64,000 nt of DNA from Roseovarius azorensis (GTDB taxonomy: Bacteria; Pseudomonadota; Alphaproteobacteria; Rhodobacterales; Rhodobacteraceae): assembly GCF_900109455.1 (NCBI RefSeq), contig NZ_FOAG01000002.1, positions 62,001 to 126,000 of the forward strand. The letters run 5' to 3'. A program made the position numbers and the translations under genes. The stretch's first letter is position 1; the number at the start of each line of letters is the position of its first letter. The notes under the pieces are model-generated. The model had not been told where the DNA came from and did not search any database. It saw only the letters and a list, made by a program, of their open reading frames with translations. Of the stretch, positions 37,794-48,054 are shown in pieces.

Positions 37794-38699
37794 CTACCAG
37801 GCCAACGGTCCCTTGTCGGCAAACTGATGCACCAGAAAATCAATGAATGCCCGCACCTTGGGCTGGGTGAACCGGCCCGGCGGATAGACCGCAAAGATGC
37901 CCTGCGTCTCCATCGGCAAATCGGGCATCGCATCCTCGACCAGCCCTTCCGCCATCGCGCGAGCATAGAGGAACGATGGCAGATAGGCGATCCCCAGCCC
38001 CGAAATCGCGGCATTGAGCAGCGATTGCCCGTCATTCACGCTCAGCCCCCCCGCCGTGCGCACCTGCCGTTTCTCGCCCGAGGGCGCGGTCAGCTTCCAG
38101 ACCGCGCCGCCCGCCTGGCTGGAATAATGCAAGAGCTTGTGCGCGTTCAGATCGTCGATCTTCTGCGGCCGCCCGTATTTCTTCAGATAGGCCGGACTGG
38201 CGATGATCCGCCTTGTAGTTTCGGTCAGCTTGCGGGCGCGCAGCGTGCTGTCTTCCAGATCGCCAATCCGGACCGCCATGTCAAAGCCTTCGGAAATCAG
38301 CTCTACATAGCGGTTGTTGAGTACCATGTTCACAGTGATGTCGGGGAATTCCTCGAGGAACTGGCCCAGCACCGGACTCAGGTGATTGACCCCGAAATCG
38401 GTCGCCACCGAGATGCGCAACAGCCCCGAGGGATCGGACTGCATCGAGCTCACCAGCGCATCCGCCTCGCCCGCGTCATTGAGCACCTTGAGCGCACGGT
38501 CGTAATAGGCCAGACCGATCTCGGTCGGGCTCACACGCCGCGTGGTGCGGTTCAACAGCCGCGCTCCCAGACGTGCCTCCAGCGAGGAAACATGTTTTGA
38601 AACGGCCGATTTCGAAATGCCCATCTTGCGTGCCGCATCGGTGAACCCGCCCTGGTCTACCACCGTGGCAAAGGCCTCCATTTCCGTCAGGCGATCCAT
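37794..38699 (-). CDS. LysR family transcriptional regulator
   Basis: Regulator of 301 residues. The winged helix-turn-helix is at residues about 4-62 (FTDAARKMGISKSAVSKHVSSLE), followed by a ligand-binding domain. The type is the CrgA/AaeR-like group common in proteobacteria. LysR regulators often act on a divergent neighbour, but here fadH is co-directional and 240 bases away, while the FMN reductase lies downstream on the same strand. Target and inducer are unknown. Confidence 0.85.
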   Translation of the reverse strand: MDRLTEMEAFATVVDQGGFTDAARKMGISKSAVSKHVSSLEARLGARLLNRTTRRVSPTEIGLAYYDRALKVLNDAGEADALVSSMQSDPSGLLRISVATDFGVNHLSPVLGQFLEEFPDITVNMVLNNRYVELISEGFDMAVRIGDLEDSTLRARKLTETTRRIIASPAYLKKYGRPQKIDDLNAHKLLHYSSQAGGAVWKLTAPSGEKRQVRTAGGLSVNDGQSLLNAAISGLGIAYLPSFLYARAMAEGLVEDAMPDLPMETQGIFAVYPPGRFTQPKVRAFIDFLVHQFADKGPLAW

Positions 38700-38939
38700 A
38701 CGCGATACCTCTGAATTACGTCTTGAGGGCCTTTCTGGCCGCAAATTCAGGCACAACTGGGGCACATGCCCGACAATATCTGGGTTTTGTCTGGATCGTT
38801 CCCCAAGGGGAAACGCGCGGACAACCACAATACGAGCGATCAAAGCCGTCTGCACGCGCCATTTTTCCCGAAAACGCCCAGAGCGGACGCATCATGAAAA
38901 TCCATCTTTGCCCGGGTCGTCACCACTTTTGCGGCGACA

Positions 38940-41048
<2,109 letters not shown>

Positions 41049-41078
41049 TCACGGGGTGCGCCCCGCCACGCAGCCGTC

Positions 41079-41501
41079 CTACTCCTCCCCCTCCACTTTT
41101 CCCCGCAGCGCCTTGACCTCGCCGCGCAGCGTCTTGGCCTTGAGCCGCCGCTTCTTCGATCCCAGCGTCGGTTTCGTCGCCACCCGCCGCTTGGGCGCAA
41201 CGCTGGCCTGCCGGATCAGATCGGCCAGCCGTTCGCGCACGATCTCGCGGTTGCGGGTCTGGCTGCGGGTCTCGTCACACTGCAGGACGACCGCCCCCTC
41301 CTTGGTCCAGCGCCGCCCGGCCAGGCGGCGCAACCGCACCTTGACCGGAGCGGGCAGGTTGGGCGAGCGTTCGGCCTCGAACCGCAATTCGACCGCGCTC
41401 GACACCTTGTTCACATTTTGTCCGCCGGGACCCGAGGCGCGGATGAACTGTTCCGTCAGTTCCCAGTCCTCGATGGCGATCTGATCGTTGATCCTCAGCA
41501 T
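41079..41501 (-). CDS. arfB: Peptidyl-tRNA hydrolase ArfB (ribosome rescue)
   Basis: Protein of 140 residues, as expected for ArfB/YaeJ. The catalytic GGQ is at residues 26-28 (ASGPGGQNVNK), and the basic C-terminal tail (KKRRLKAKTLRGEVKALRGK) inserts in the empty mRNA channel of a stalled ribosome. It releases stuck nascent chains, a backup to tmRNA. Upstream lies a conspicuous 347-base stretch with an extended -10 element and a perfect palindrome that probably control it. Confidence 0.9.
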   Translation of the reverse strand: MLRINDQIAIEDWELTEQFIRASGPGGQNVNKVSSAVELRFEAERSPNLPAPVKVRLRRLAGRRWTKEGAVVLQCDETRSQTRNREIVRERLADLIRQASVAPKRRVATKPTLGSKKRRLKAKTLRGEVKALRGKVEGEE

Positions 41502-41541
41502 CTGTCCGGTTTGGTTAGGGCGTCGCGCGCCAGGTGGGGTG

Positions 41542-41574
41542 ATCCGTACGGTTCACGGCCCGAACCGTACGGAT
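41542..41574. repeat. Perfect 13-bp inverted repeat upstream of arfB
   Basis: ATCCGTACGGTTC (41542-41554), a 7-base spacer, and GAACCGTACGGAT (41562-41574). Each arm also contains the self-palindrome CCGTACGG. It lies just after a TATAAT element on the minus strand and about 40 bases before the arfB start codon, where a repressor operator or a 5'-leader hairpin would sit. No T run follows, so it is not a typical terminator. Confidence 0.7.
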
Positions 41575-41581
41575 TATAACA
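41573..41581 (-). promoter_or_regulatory. Extended -10 promoter element before arfB
   Basis: TGTTATAAT on the minus strand, a perfect TATAAT with the TGn extension. No good -35 lies 16-18 bases upstream, which extended -10 promoters can tolerate. Transcription would begin inside the adjoining inverted repeat, about 70 bases before the arfB ATG. Confidence 0.45.
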
Positions 41582-41588
41582 GATCAGA

Positions 41589-41757
41589 AGGGCCGCCCCG
41601 ATCCCGGAACGGCCCTCTGGAAGTTACGGAGGTGGGCCGGTTAGGCGCACCAATTCGGGTTTCGCTTCCGCCTCGGGGCTGCCCTAGGCGATGACCTCCC
41701 GAACTGTTCCGACACCTCGCTCCAATACCTCTGCAGACACTGGACCACCTCCTTTCG
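41589..41757 (-). ncRNA. Candidate structured RNA with sequestered ribosome binding site
   Basis: On the minus strand this stretch begins with AAAGGAGGTG, a full match to the 16S anti-Shine-Dalgarno sequence, and carries CCACCTCC some 110 bases later (plus-strand 41628-41635) that can pair with GGAGGTGG (41745-41752), adding two more pairs after one mismatch. Near its end AGGGCCG and CGGCCCT (41610-41616 and 41589-41595) form a hairpin. A TTGACA at 41798-41803 could be the -35 of its promoter, but no good -10 is visible. The RNA itself and its ends are inferred. Confidence 0.3.
41684..41740 (-). CDS. Possible 18-residue leader peptide
   Basis: GTG start with AAAGGAGGTG ending 5 bases upstream (GGAGG 7 bases away), reading MSAEVLERGVGTVREVIA and a TAG stop. 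The ribosome binding site is as strong as any in the window, but the peptide is short and unrecognised. A second frame through the same bases is open from 41748 to 41641 and would give a basic peptide ending RRKRNPNWCA (GTG starts at 41748 or 41715). Only one, or neither, may be translated. Confidence 0.3.
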   Translation of the reverse strand: MSAEVLERGVGTVREVIA

Positions 41758-41767
41758 CTTGTTGAAC

Positions 41768-41776
41768 TTATCCACA
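41768..41776. promoter_or_regulatory. Perfect DnaA box
   Basis: TTATCCACA, the strongest DnaA-binding consensus, in the AT-rich stretch between arfB and mepA, beside the candidate structured RNA. A single box could regulate a promoter; no cluster of boxes was seen that would make an origin. Confidence 0.4.
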
Positions 41777-41848
41777 GGTTGCCACAAATTCTGCCGTTGT
41801 CAAAACAAAATGATGTGGTGCAGATAAATTTTCCCGCAGGATGATGAT

Positions 41849-42769
41849 TCAGTTGCCTTGCAACACCGCTACGCATTGGCGCGGCAGGTCGGCCATGGTC
41901 AGCTCGCGCTTTGGCTTGGGTTTGGGTGCGGTCGGATCGGGCGGTGGCGGGTTCAGGATGTTGCGCACCCATTGCTCTGCCTCGGCACAGCCATCACCCG
42001 GCGGCGGCGCGGCCTGCGGTTCGCAACCAGTTGCATTATCAGGGCAATTCAGCCTGACATGGAAATGGTAATGATGCCCCCACCATGGCCGAACCTTGCG
42101 CAGCCACGCCCGGTCGCCGGTTTCGTCCCGGCACATCTGCGCCTTGGCCCCGGCAAAGATGAAAATCCGCGCCGTTCGCGGGTCCTTTGCGGCGGCCTTG
42201 ACGATCTCATGATGGGCGCGCGTCCATTGGCTGTTGGTATAGGCACCATTCGCGCGCTGCATTGATATTGCAGAGATATTTTCCCGCTCTACCCGGCTGA
42301 GTTTCAGATTGTCCGCCGGGTTCAGCCAGATATCAACATCCAGACCCAACTGATGGCTGGCATGGCCGGTCAGCATCGGCCCGCCTCGCGGTTGACTGAT
42401 ATCGCCCACATAAAGCCCGTTCCAGCCCGGTTGTTGCGCCGCCACGTGCGACAGCTTCTGCACAAAATCAATGGTTTGCGGGTGTCCCCAGTTGCGGTTG
42501 CGGCTCAGCCGCATTGCCTGCCATGTCGGCCCCGTCTCGGGCAGGGCAACGCCACCCGCCAGACACCCCCGGGCATAGCCGCCATAGACCGCCGGTGAAT
42601 GTTCCGACCCGCGCCCTTGCACCCCGAATAGCTGTTTTGCGTGAACACCTTGCATCGCGGCGGGGATGCTCTGGCTCGACAGGATGCCGGTCTTTTCCGG
42701 CTCGGGTGTGGTCTGGTTACAGCTCGTCAACCCCAGCACAAGCGCGATTGCTACGACGCTCCGGCCCAT
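41849..42769 (-). CDS. mepA: Penicillin-insensitive murein endopeptidase MepA
   Basis: LAS-type metallopeptidase of 306 residues that cuts the D-Ala-meso-DAP cross-links of peptidoglycan in the periplasm. The N-terminus is a lipoprotein-like signal (LGLTSC). Zinc-binding parts are HASHQLGLDVDIW near residues 136-148 and WWGHHYHFHVRL near 228-239. A proline/lysine-rich tail (PPPPDPTAPKPKPKRE) is seen near the C-terminus. Its start lies inside the 3' end of the MFS gene upstream (19-base overlap). Confidence 0.88.
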   Translation of the reverse strand: MGRSVVAIALVLGLTSCNQTTPEPEKTGILSSQSIPAAMQGVHAKQLFGVQGRGSEHSPAVYGGYARGCLAGGVALPETGPTWQAMRLSRNRNWGHPQTIDFVQKLSHVAAQQPGWNGLYVGDISQPRGGPMLTGHASHQLGLDVDIWLNPADNLKLSRVERENISAISMQRANGAYTNSQWTRAHHEIVKAAAKDPRTARIFIFAGAKAQMCRDETGDRAWLRKVRPWWGHHYHFHVRLNCPDNATGCEPQAAPPPGDGCAEAEQWVRNILNPPPPDPTAPKPKPKRELTMADLPRQCVAVLQGN

Positions 42770-44133
42770 CTGTCCCTGTCCCCTTCCGCGTTGACCCAGC
42801 GTAACAGGACAAGACCGATCAGGAAAAGGAAAATCACCGGCGACACGCCGATGCGCGCAGAGCCGCTCAATGCCGTCACTAGCCCGATCAGCGCCGGGGC
42901 AAGAAACGCCGTCGCACGTCCCGACAAGCCGTAAAGACCAAAGTTTTCAGTAGGCAGCGCCGGATCCGTATGACGCACCATCAGTGAACGGCTGGCCGCC
43001 TGAAGCGTACCGCCCAGGCCGCCAATCAGCACGCCACAGCCGAAAAACACCGCGTCCGGCAGGGTCGAGCCGGGCGCGAGCGGCATGCCGAAAATCTGGC
43101 TGCGATCCATGCCCACCACCGTGACACAGACCGCGATCAGGCCCCAGATCGCGGCGATGATCACCGGTTTCGGTCCGAACCGCCGGTCCGCCTTGCCCCC
43201 CACCCAGCTGAACAGCGCCGCCGAGATCGCGCCGATGATGCCGAAAATGCCCACCGACACGATCGACCAGTTGAGCACCAGAATGGCATAGGTGCCGCCA
43301 AAGCCGTAGAGCCCGTTCAGCGCATCGCGATAGAACATCGACGATCCCAGATAGGTGCTCAGACTCAGCCTGTGGCGCAGCCCCTTGATCGTCCTGAGCA
43401 ATGTGCCCAGGGCAACCCTGACACCGCGACCGTGCCCCACTGGTCCGGTATCGCGCACCCACAGGAAATAGGGGATCATGAACACCGCAAACCACAGCGC
43501 CGAGAATGGTCCGACAAACCGTGTCCCCTCGCGCGCGCCGGCATCCAACCCGAATGCCGGGTCCAGTCCGACCAGTGTCTTGCCGCTTGGCTGTTCGACA
43601 AAAAGTAGCAGCATGACGGCCAGCGACAGCACCCCGCCGATATAGCCAAAGGCGAACCCGGACCCCGAGAGATTACCAACCTCTTCCGCCGTGCCAAGAG
43701 AGGGCAGTTGCGAGTTGATGAAAATCAGCGCATATTCCGCGCCGATGAAACCAAAACCAAAGGCCAGCAACCCCCACCACAGGGTCGACCCATCGGGCAT
43801 TGTCCACCAGATCGCGGTGGCGCCGACAACATACATCATGGAAAACACGACGATCCAAGGCAGCCGCCGCCCCGTCGTATCGGCGAAGGCGCCCATGACT
43901 GGCGCGCCGAATCCGATGATCAGCCCCGTTACCGTCAGGCACCAGGACCAAATCGTCTGCGCGCGCGCATCGGCGATCTCTTCGCTCAGCCCCGTGGTCA
44001 TGAAATGGTCAGAGGCGACAGACGCGAAATACGGCCCGAAAATGAAAGTCACCAGCAGCGTGTGATACGGCTGGCTTGCCCAGTCGAAGAAGAACCAGCC
44101 CCAGATGCGCTTGCGCTGCGATATTTCCGCCAT
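42751..44133 (-). CDS. MFS transporter, UMF1/Atg22-like
   Basis: Membrane protein of 460 residues with about twelve helices. The N-terminus RKRIWGWFFFDWASQPYHTLL is characteristic of the UMF1 family of major facilitator proteins, related to the yeast vacuolar effluxer Atg22. The substrate is unknown, amino acids being a possibility from the yeast relative. It overlaps mepA by 19 bases, so the two are cotranscribed. Confidence 0.82.
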   Translation of the reverse strand: MAEISQRKRIWGWFFFDWASQPYHTLLVTFIFGPYFASVASDHFMTTGLSEEIADARAQTIWSWCLTVTGLIIGFGAPVMGAFADTTGRRLPWIVVFSMMYVVGATAIWWTMPDGSTLWWGLLAFGFGFIGAEYALIFINSQLPSLGTAEEVGNLSGSGFAFGYIGGVLSLAVMLLLFVEQPSGKTLVGLDPAFGLDAGAREGTRFVGPFSALWFAVFMIPYFLWVRDTGPVGHGRGVRVALGTLLRTIKGLRHRLSLSTYLGSSMFYRDALNGLYGFGGTYAILVLNWSIVSVGIFGIIGAISAALFSWVGGKADRRFGPKPVIIAAIWGLIAVCVTVVGMDRSQIFGMPLAPGSTLPDAVFFGCGVLIGGLGGTLQAASRSLMVRHTDPALPTENFGLYGLSGRATAFLAPALIGLVTALSGSARIGVSPVIFLFLIGLVLLRWVNAEGDRDRWAGAS

Positions 44134-44187
44134 GCCTGTCCCTTCGCCTCAAGGGCGATATGACAGGCTCGTCAGGCCAGAGGCAAG

Positions 44188-44724
44188 CTATTCCTGCATC
44201 GGCGGCCAGGTGCGCTGCGCATCGGCCTCTATCCAGGCGCGCGCCCAGGCGGGCGCGGGGGGTGCAGGCTCGAAATGACCCAGTTCCGCCAGTATCCGGT
44301 CCGGCGTTATGATCCCCTCACGCCCGGTCAGCGCCGTGCGATACAACACATGGTTGGCGCATTCGCCCGACGATTTCCACATGGACTGCTCGACATAGAC
44401 GAAACGCGCGTCCCAGGTCAGCACCCTTGAACGCATCTCGATCCGCTCGAACATGGTGATCCGGCGGCGATAGCGCACGCTTGCCCCGGCGATCGCCAGC
44501 CCCCAGCCTTTGCGCCTGAGCACCTCGATCAGCCCGACGCGCCCAGCAAGCGGAATGCGACCCATATCATAGAGTGTCAGGGTCCGGCCATTGTTCAGCT
44601 CGCGCCACAGATCAATATCCCAGGGCAGGCAGTAATGATGCGACACATGGATGCCGGTCACAGGCAGGCGCGCGGACCTGCGATAGAGGAACAGTTGCCA
44701 CATCAGGCGCAAAACGGGATACAT
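44188..44724 (-). CDS. Thioesterase-like (hotdog fold, THEM6-like) protein
   Basis: Protein of 178 residues resembling acyl-CoA thioesterase-like proteins of the 4HBT group: HVSHHYCLPWDIDLWRELNNGRTLTLYDMGR near residues 26-56 holds the D..LN.G pattern of the hotdog helix. In well-studied relatives (human THEM6) no activity is proven. The ATG at 44724 has AAGGAGAC upstream. It is 54 bases upstream of the MFS gene on the same strand. Confidence 0.75.
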   Translation of the reverse strand: MYPVLRLMWQLFLYRRSARLPVTGIHVSHHYCLPWDIDLWRELNNGRTLTLYDMGRIPLAGRVGLIEVLRRKGWGLAIAGASVRYRRRITMFERIEMRSRVLTWDARFVYVEQSMWKSSGECANHVLYRTALTGREGIITPDRILAELGHFEPAPPAPAWARAWIEADAQRTWPPMQE

Positions 44725-44853
44725 CGGCGTCTCCTTTGCGCGCCGCGTTTATACCGGCCAACAACCGCGTCAACCGCGACCGCGCGTAAGGCTTGCGCTT
44801 TGCCGCGTGCTTGAATAGGTCATAGGCGTTTCGGACCGGAGGATCCCCTGCCC

Positions 44854-45141
44854 ATGCAATCGCTGTTCCAGATCCTGATGCTGCTGCTCGATGTCCTGTG
44901 GTTTCTGATCATCGCGCATGTCATCATGTCCTGGTTGATCAATTTCCAGGTTCTCAACCTGCGCCAGCAGTTCGTGGCGCAGGTCTGGCATGGGCTGAAC
45001 CGCCTGCTTGAGCCGATCTATGGCCGCGTGCGCCGCTTCCTGCCGCCGATGTCGGGGATCGACCTGGCGCCGCTGGTGGTGCTGGTCGCGGTCTATGCGC
45101 TGCGGATCGTGCTGATCAACAACGCGGCGGCGTTTTTCTGA
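44854..45141 (+). CDS. YggT family membrane protein
   Basis: Protein of 95 residues with two hydrophobic segments (about 5-32 and 68-92) around a loop RQQFVAQVWHGLNRLLEPIYGRVRRFLPP. The pattern N(L)R..L.....P.Y..VRR.LPP is diagnostic of YggT, implicated in cell division, osmotic stress or membrane protein placement in different bacteria. GGAGG lies 10 bases before the start. It is followed by recQ at 78 bases. Confidence 0.85.
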   Translation: MQSLFQILMLLLDVLWFLIIAHVIMSWLINFQVLNLRQQFVAQVWHGLNRLLEPIYGRVRRFLPPMSGIDLAPLVVLVAVYALRIVLINNAAAFF

Positions 45142-45177
45142 TTGAGGGCTTGTTCACCGAATCTTAGTATGGAAAAC

Positions 45178-45213
45178 TTCCTGTAAGAGCAGACAGATAA
45201 AATCCTACAGGAA
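45178..45213 (+). promoter_or_regulatory. Inverted repeat over the recQ ribosome binding site
   Basis: TTCCTGTA (45178-45185) and TACAGGAA (45206-45213), perfect 8-bp arms with a 20-base loop. The second arm contains AGGA, the likely ribosome binding site, 6 bases before the recQ ATG. If the stem forms, it would hide the site. Confidence 0.45.
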
Positions 45214-45219
45214 ATTCCC

Positions 45220-47256
45220 ATGCCCGGTGCTGCCACGCTTTTGCGCGATGTATTCGGATTCGATGCCTTTCGTCCCGGTCAGGAAGAGATCATTCACACT
45301 GTAAGCGCGGGCTGCAACACGCTGGCGATCATGCCCACGGGCGGCGGCAAATCCCTGTGTTTCCAGCTTCCCGCGCTGATGCGTGACGGGGTGACGGTGG
45401 TCATCTCGCCCCTGATCGCGCTGATGCGCGATCAGGTCCGCGCCCTGCGCGCGGCAGGCGTCGAGGCGGGCGCACTGACCTCCGGCAACACCGAGGAAGA
45501 GACGGCAGAGGTCTGGCGGGCGCTCGACGAGGGGCGACTGAAACTGCTCTATGTAGCGCCCGAACGGCTGGCGGCAGGGGCCTCTCTGGGCATGCTGCGG
45601 CGCATCGGCGTCAGTCTCATCGCCGTGGACGAAGCGCATTGCGTCAGTCAATGGGGCCATGACTTCAGGCCTGATTACCTGCGGATCGGGGAACTCAGAC
45701 GTGCGCTCAACGTGCCGCTTGCGGCCTTTACCGCCACCGCCGACACCGAAACGCAGGCCGAGATCATAGAAAAGCTGTTTGACGGGCAGCAGCCGCAGGT
45801 CTTTCTGCACGGGTTCGACCGGCCCAACATTCACCTCGCCTTTGCCGCCAAGGACCAGCCCCGCCGTCAGATCATGGAATTCGCCGCCGTGCGCAAGGGA
45901 CAGTCGGGTATAGTCTATTGCGGCACTCGCGCCAAGACAGAGAGCCTCGCGCAGGCGCTTGGCAACGCCGGACACAGTGCCTGCGCCTACCACGGCGGCA
46001 TGGAGGCAGAGGCGCGGCGCAACGTGGAACACCGCTTCAATTCCGAGGACGGTCTGATCGTCGTCGCCACCGTCGCCTTTGGCATGGGCGTGGACAAGCC
46101 GGATATCCGTTGGGTCGCACATGCCGACCTGCCCAAATCCATCGAAAGCTATTATCAGGAAATCGGCCGCGCAGGCCGGGACGGCGCGTCCGCCGAAACC
46201 CTCACCCTCTTTGGCCCCGACGATATCCGCCTGCGCCGCGCACAGATCGACGAGGGGCTTGCCCCGCCCGAACGGCGCATGGCCGATCACGGGCGGCTCA
46301 ACGCGCTTCTCGGTCTGGCAGAGGCGATGACCTGCCGCCGCGCCACACTGTTGCGCTATTTCGGCGAGCAGGCATCCCCTTGCGGCAACTGCGACCTCTG
46401 CGACACCCCGCCAGAGACGTTTGACGCCACCCAGGCCGTGCGCAAGGCGTTGTCGGCGATCCTGCGCACCGGCGAGCGGTTCGGCGCGGGGCATCTCATC
46501 GACATCCTGACTGGAAATGCCACTGACAAGCTGCGCGCGCGCGGCCACGACAGCCTGCCCACGTTCGGCGTCGGGCGCGATATAGACCGGCGCGGCTGGC
46601 AGGGGATATTCCGTCAGATCATGGGCCGCGACCTGATCCGCCCCGATCCCGAACGCCACGGCGCACTGGTCATGACAGAAGCGGCGCGCCCGATCCTGCG
46701 CGGTGAAGAAGACATCACGCTGCGCCGCGACACGGTGGCCAGCGCCCCCCGCCCCGCCGTGCGCGCGCTCGTCTCGGACGAGGATGCGCCGCTTCTGTCG
46801 GCGCTCAAGGCCAGACGCCGAGCCCTGGCCGAGGCGGCGGGCGTGCCCGCCTATATCGTCTTCAACGACCGCACGCTGATCGAGATGGCCGAGACACGGC
46901 CCGCCACCTTGGATCAGATGGCGCGCATCGGCGGCGTCGGCGCGACCAAGCTGGAACGCTATGGCGCGGCATTTCTAGAGGTGATCAATGGTGCGGCAGA
47001 GCCGGTGCATCCCGCGCGCCGCAAACTGGCCGGGCGCGCGGCGGGCGATCTGTACGATCAGCTTGTGCAGGTGCAGGCAGAGCTGGTGCATGGCCCGGAT
47101 GGCATCGACCGCCCGCTCAGCTGTTCGGCATCACTTCTGGCCAAGGTGGCCAGTCAGCGCCCGCACACCGCACAGGACATGACCCGCCTGCTGGGCGAGA
47201 AATACGCTGAACGTTTCGGCCCGGCATTTCTGGACGTTCTGCGCGCAGCGTCCTAG
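45220..47256 (+). CDS. recQ: ATP-dependent DNA helicase RecQ
   Basis: Superfamily 2 helicase of 678 residues. Walker A MPTGGGKSLCFQ lies near 37-48 and the DEAH box VDEAHC near 138; the helicase C-terminal domain reaches about 340. The RecQ-Ct zinc finger is in CRRA...CGNCDLCD near 368-394 and an HRDC domain near 520-590. It unwinds DNA 3' to 5' in recombination and repair. Arg/Ala-rich end segment is normal for alphaproteobacterial members. Confidence 0.94.
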   Translation: MPGAATLLRDVFGFDAFRPGQEEIIHTVSAGCNTLAIMPTGGGKSLCFQLPALMRDGVTVVISPLIALMRDQVRALRAAGVEAGALTSGNTEEETAEVWRALDEGRLKLLYVAPERLAAGASLGMLRRIGVSLIAVDEAHCVSQWGHDFRPDYLRIGELRRALNVPLAAFTATADTETQAEIIEKLFDGQQPQVFLHGFDRPNIHLAFAAKDQPRRQIMEFAAVRKGQSGIVYCGTRAKTESLAQALGNAGHSACAYHGGMEAEARRNVEHRFNSEDGLIVVATVAFGMGVDKPDIRWVAHADLPKSIESYYQEIGRAGRDGASAETLTLFGPDDIRLRRAQIDEGLAPPERRMADHGRLNALLGLAEAMTCRRATLLRYFGEQASPCGNCDLCDTPPETFDATQAVRKALSAILRTGERFGAGHLIDILTGNATDKLRARGHDSLPTFGVGRDIDRRGWQGIFRQIMGRDLIRPDPERHGALVMTEAARPILRGEEDITLRRDTVASAPRPAVRALVSDEDAPLLSALKARRRALAEAAGVPAYIVFNDRTLIEMAETRPATLDQMARIGGVGATKLERYGAAFLEVINGAAEPVHPARRKLAGRAAGDLYDQLVQVQAELVHGPDGIDRPLSCSASLLAKVASQRPHTAQDMTRLLGEKYAERFGPAFLDVLRAAS

Positions 47257-47289
47257 ATCAGGCGCATTGCCGACAAGAAGGATACAGGA

Positions 47290-48054
47290 ATGTTGGTCAC
47301 CCTATCACCCGCCAAGAAACTCGACATGACCCCCGTGGAAGGGATCAAAGCCACGCACCCCGTCTTTCAGACCGAGGCTCATGAACTGGCCGAGACAGCG
47401 CGCGACCTCGACGTGGGCGACCTGCAAAAACTGATGGGAATCAGCGAGAATCTGGCGCGGCTCAACGCCGGGCGCTTTGCCGATTTCGGTCGGATGGAGG
47501 AAAAGCCGGCCGCGATCGCCTTTGCCGGTGACACCTATCTGGGGCTTGAGGCAGGCTCGCTCGATCCAGAAGAGATGACATGGGCGCAGGACCACCTGCG
47601 CATCCTGTCGGGCCTTTACGGGATCCTGCGCCCGCTCGACGCGATCCAACCCTATCGGCTGGAAATGGGCAGCCGCCTGCGGACCGCGCGCGGCAGAACG
47701 CTTTATGACTACTGGGGCGCGCGCATCTCCGAGGCACTCAATGCCCAGGCCGAAACGCTGGGCACCGCCACGCTGATCAACTGCGCCAGTCAGGAATATT
47801 TCGGCGCGGTGGATCGCGCGGCGCTCAAACCGCGGGTGATCACGCCCGTGTTCATGGAGGACAAGGCGGGCACGCCGTGCATCGTCAGCTTTTACGCCAA
47901 GCGGGCGCGCGGCGCGATGGCGCGTTTCGTGATCCAGCACCGCCTGACCGCCCCCGAGGCGCTCAAGGATTTCGATACCGGCGGTTACCGCTACAGCGCG
48001 GATATGTCCGGCGGCGACAGCTGGGTCTTTTTGCGCGACCATCCCGCCGCCTGA
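47290..48054 (+). CDS. yaaA: Peroxide stress protein YaaA (DUF328)
   Basis: Protein of 254 residues, with LVTLSPAKKLDM at the start and RLEMGSRL and NCASQEYF in the middle, all diagnostic of YaaA. In E. coli it lowers free iron and DNA damage under hydrogen peroxide and binds DNA. AGGA precedes the ATG, 33 bases after recQ, so cotranscription is likely. Its last 64 bases overlap the 3' end of the PAS gene on the other strand. Confidence 0.9.
   Translation: MLVTLSPAKKLDMTPVEGIKATHPVFQTEAHELAETARDLDVGDLQKLMGISENLARLNAGRFADFGRMEEKPAAIAFAGDTYLGLEAGSLDPEEMTWAQDHLRILSGLYGILRPLDAIQPYRLEMGSRLRTARGRTLYDYWGARISEALNAQAETLGTATLINCASQEYFGAVDRAALKPRVITPVFMEDKAGTPCIVSFYAKRARGAMARFVIQHRLTAPEALKDFDTGGYRYSADMSGGDSWVFLRDHPAA

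Noticed and set aside
41768-41776. Replication origin
   Set aside because: Only one DnaA box was seen, with no box cluster and none of the genes usual around an alphaproteobacterial origin.
41574-41972. 132-codon minus-strand frame across the arfB-mepA gap
   Set aside because: It starts inside mepA in another frame, has no ribosome binding site, and lacks coding character; the short frames with the strong site are better candidates.
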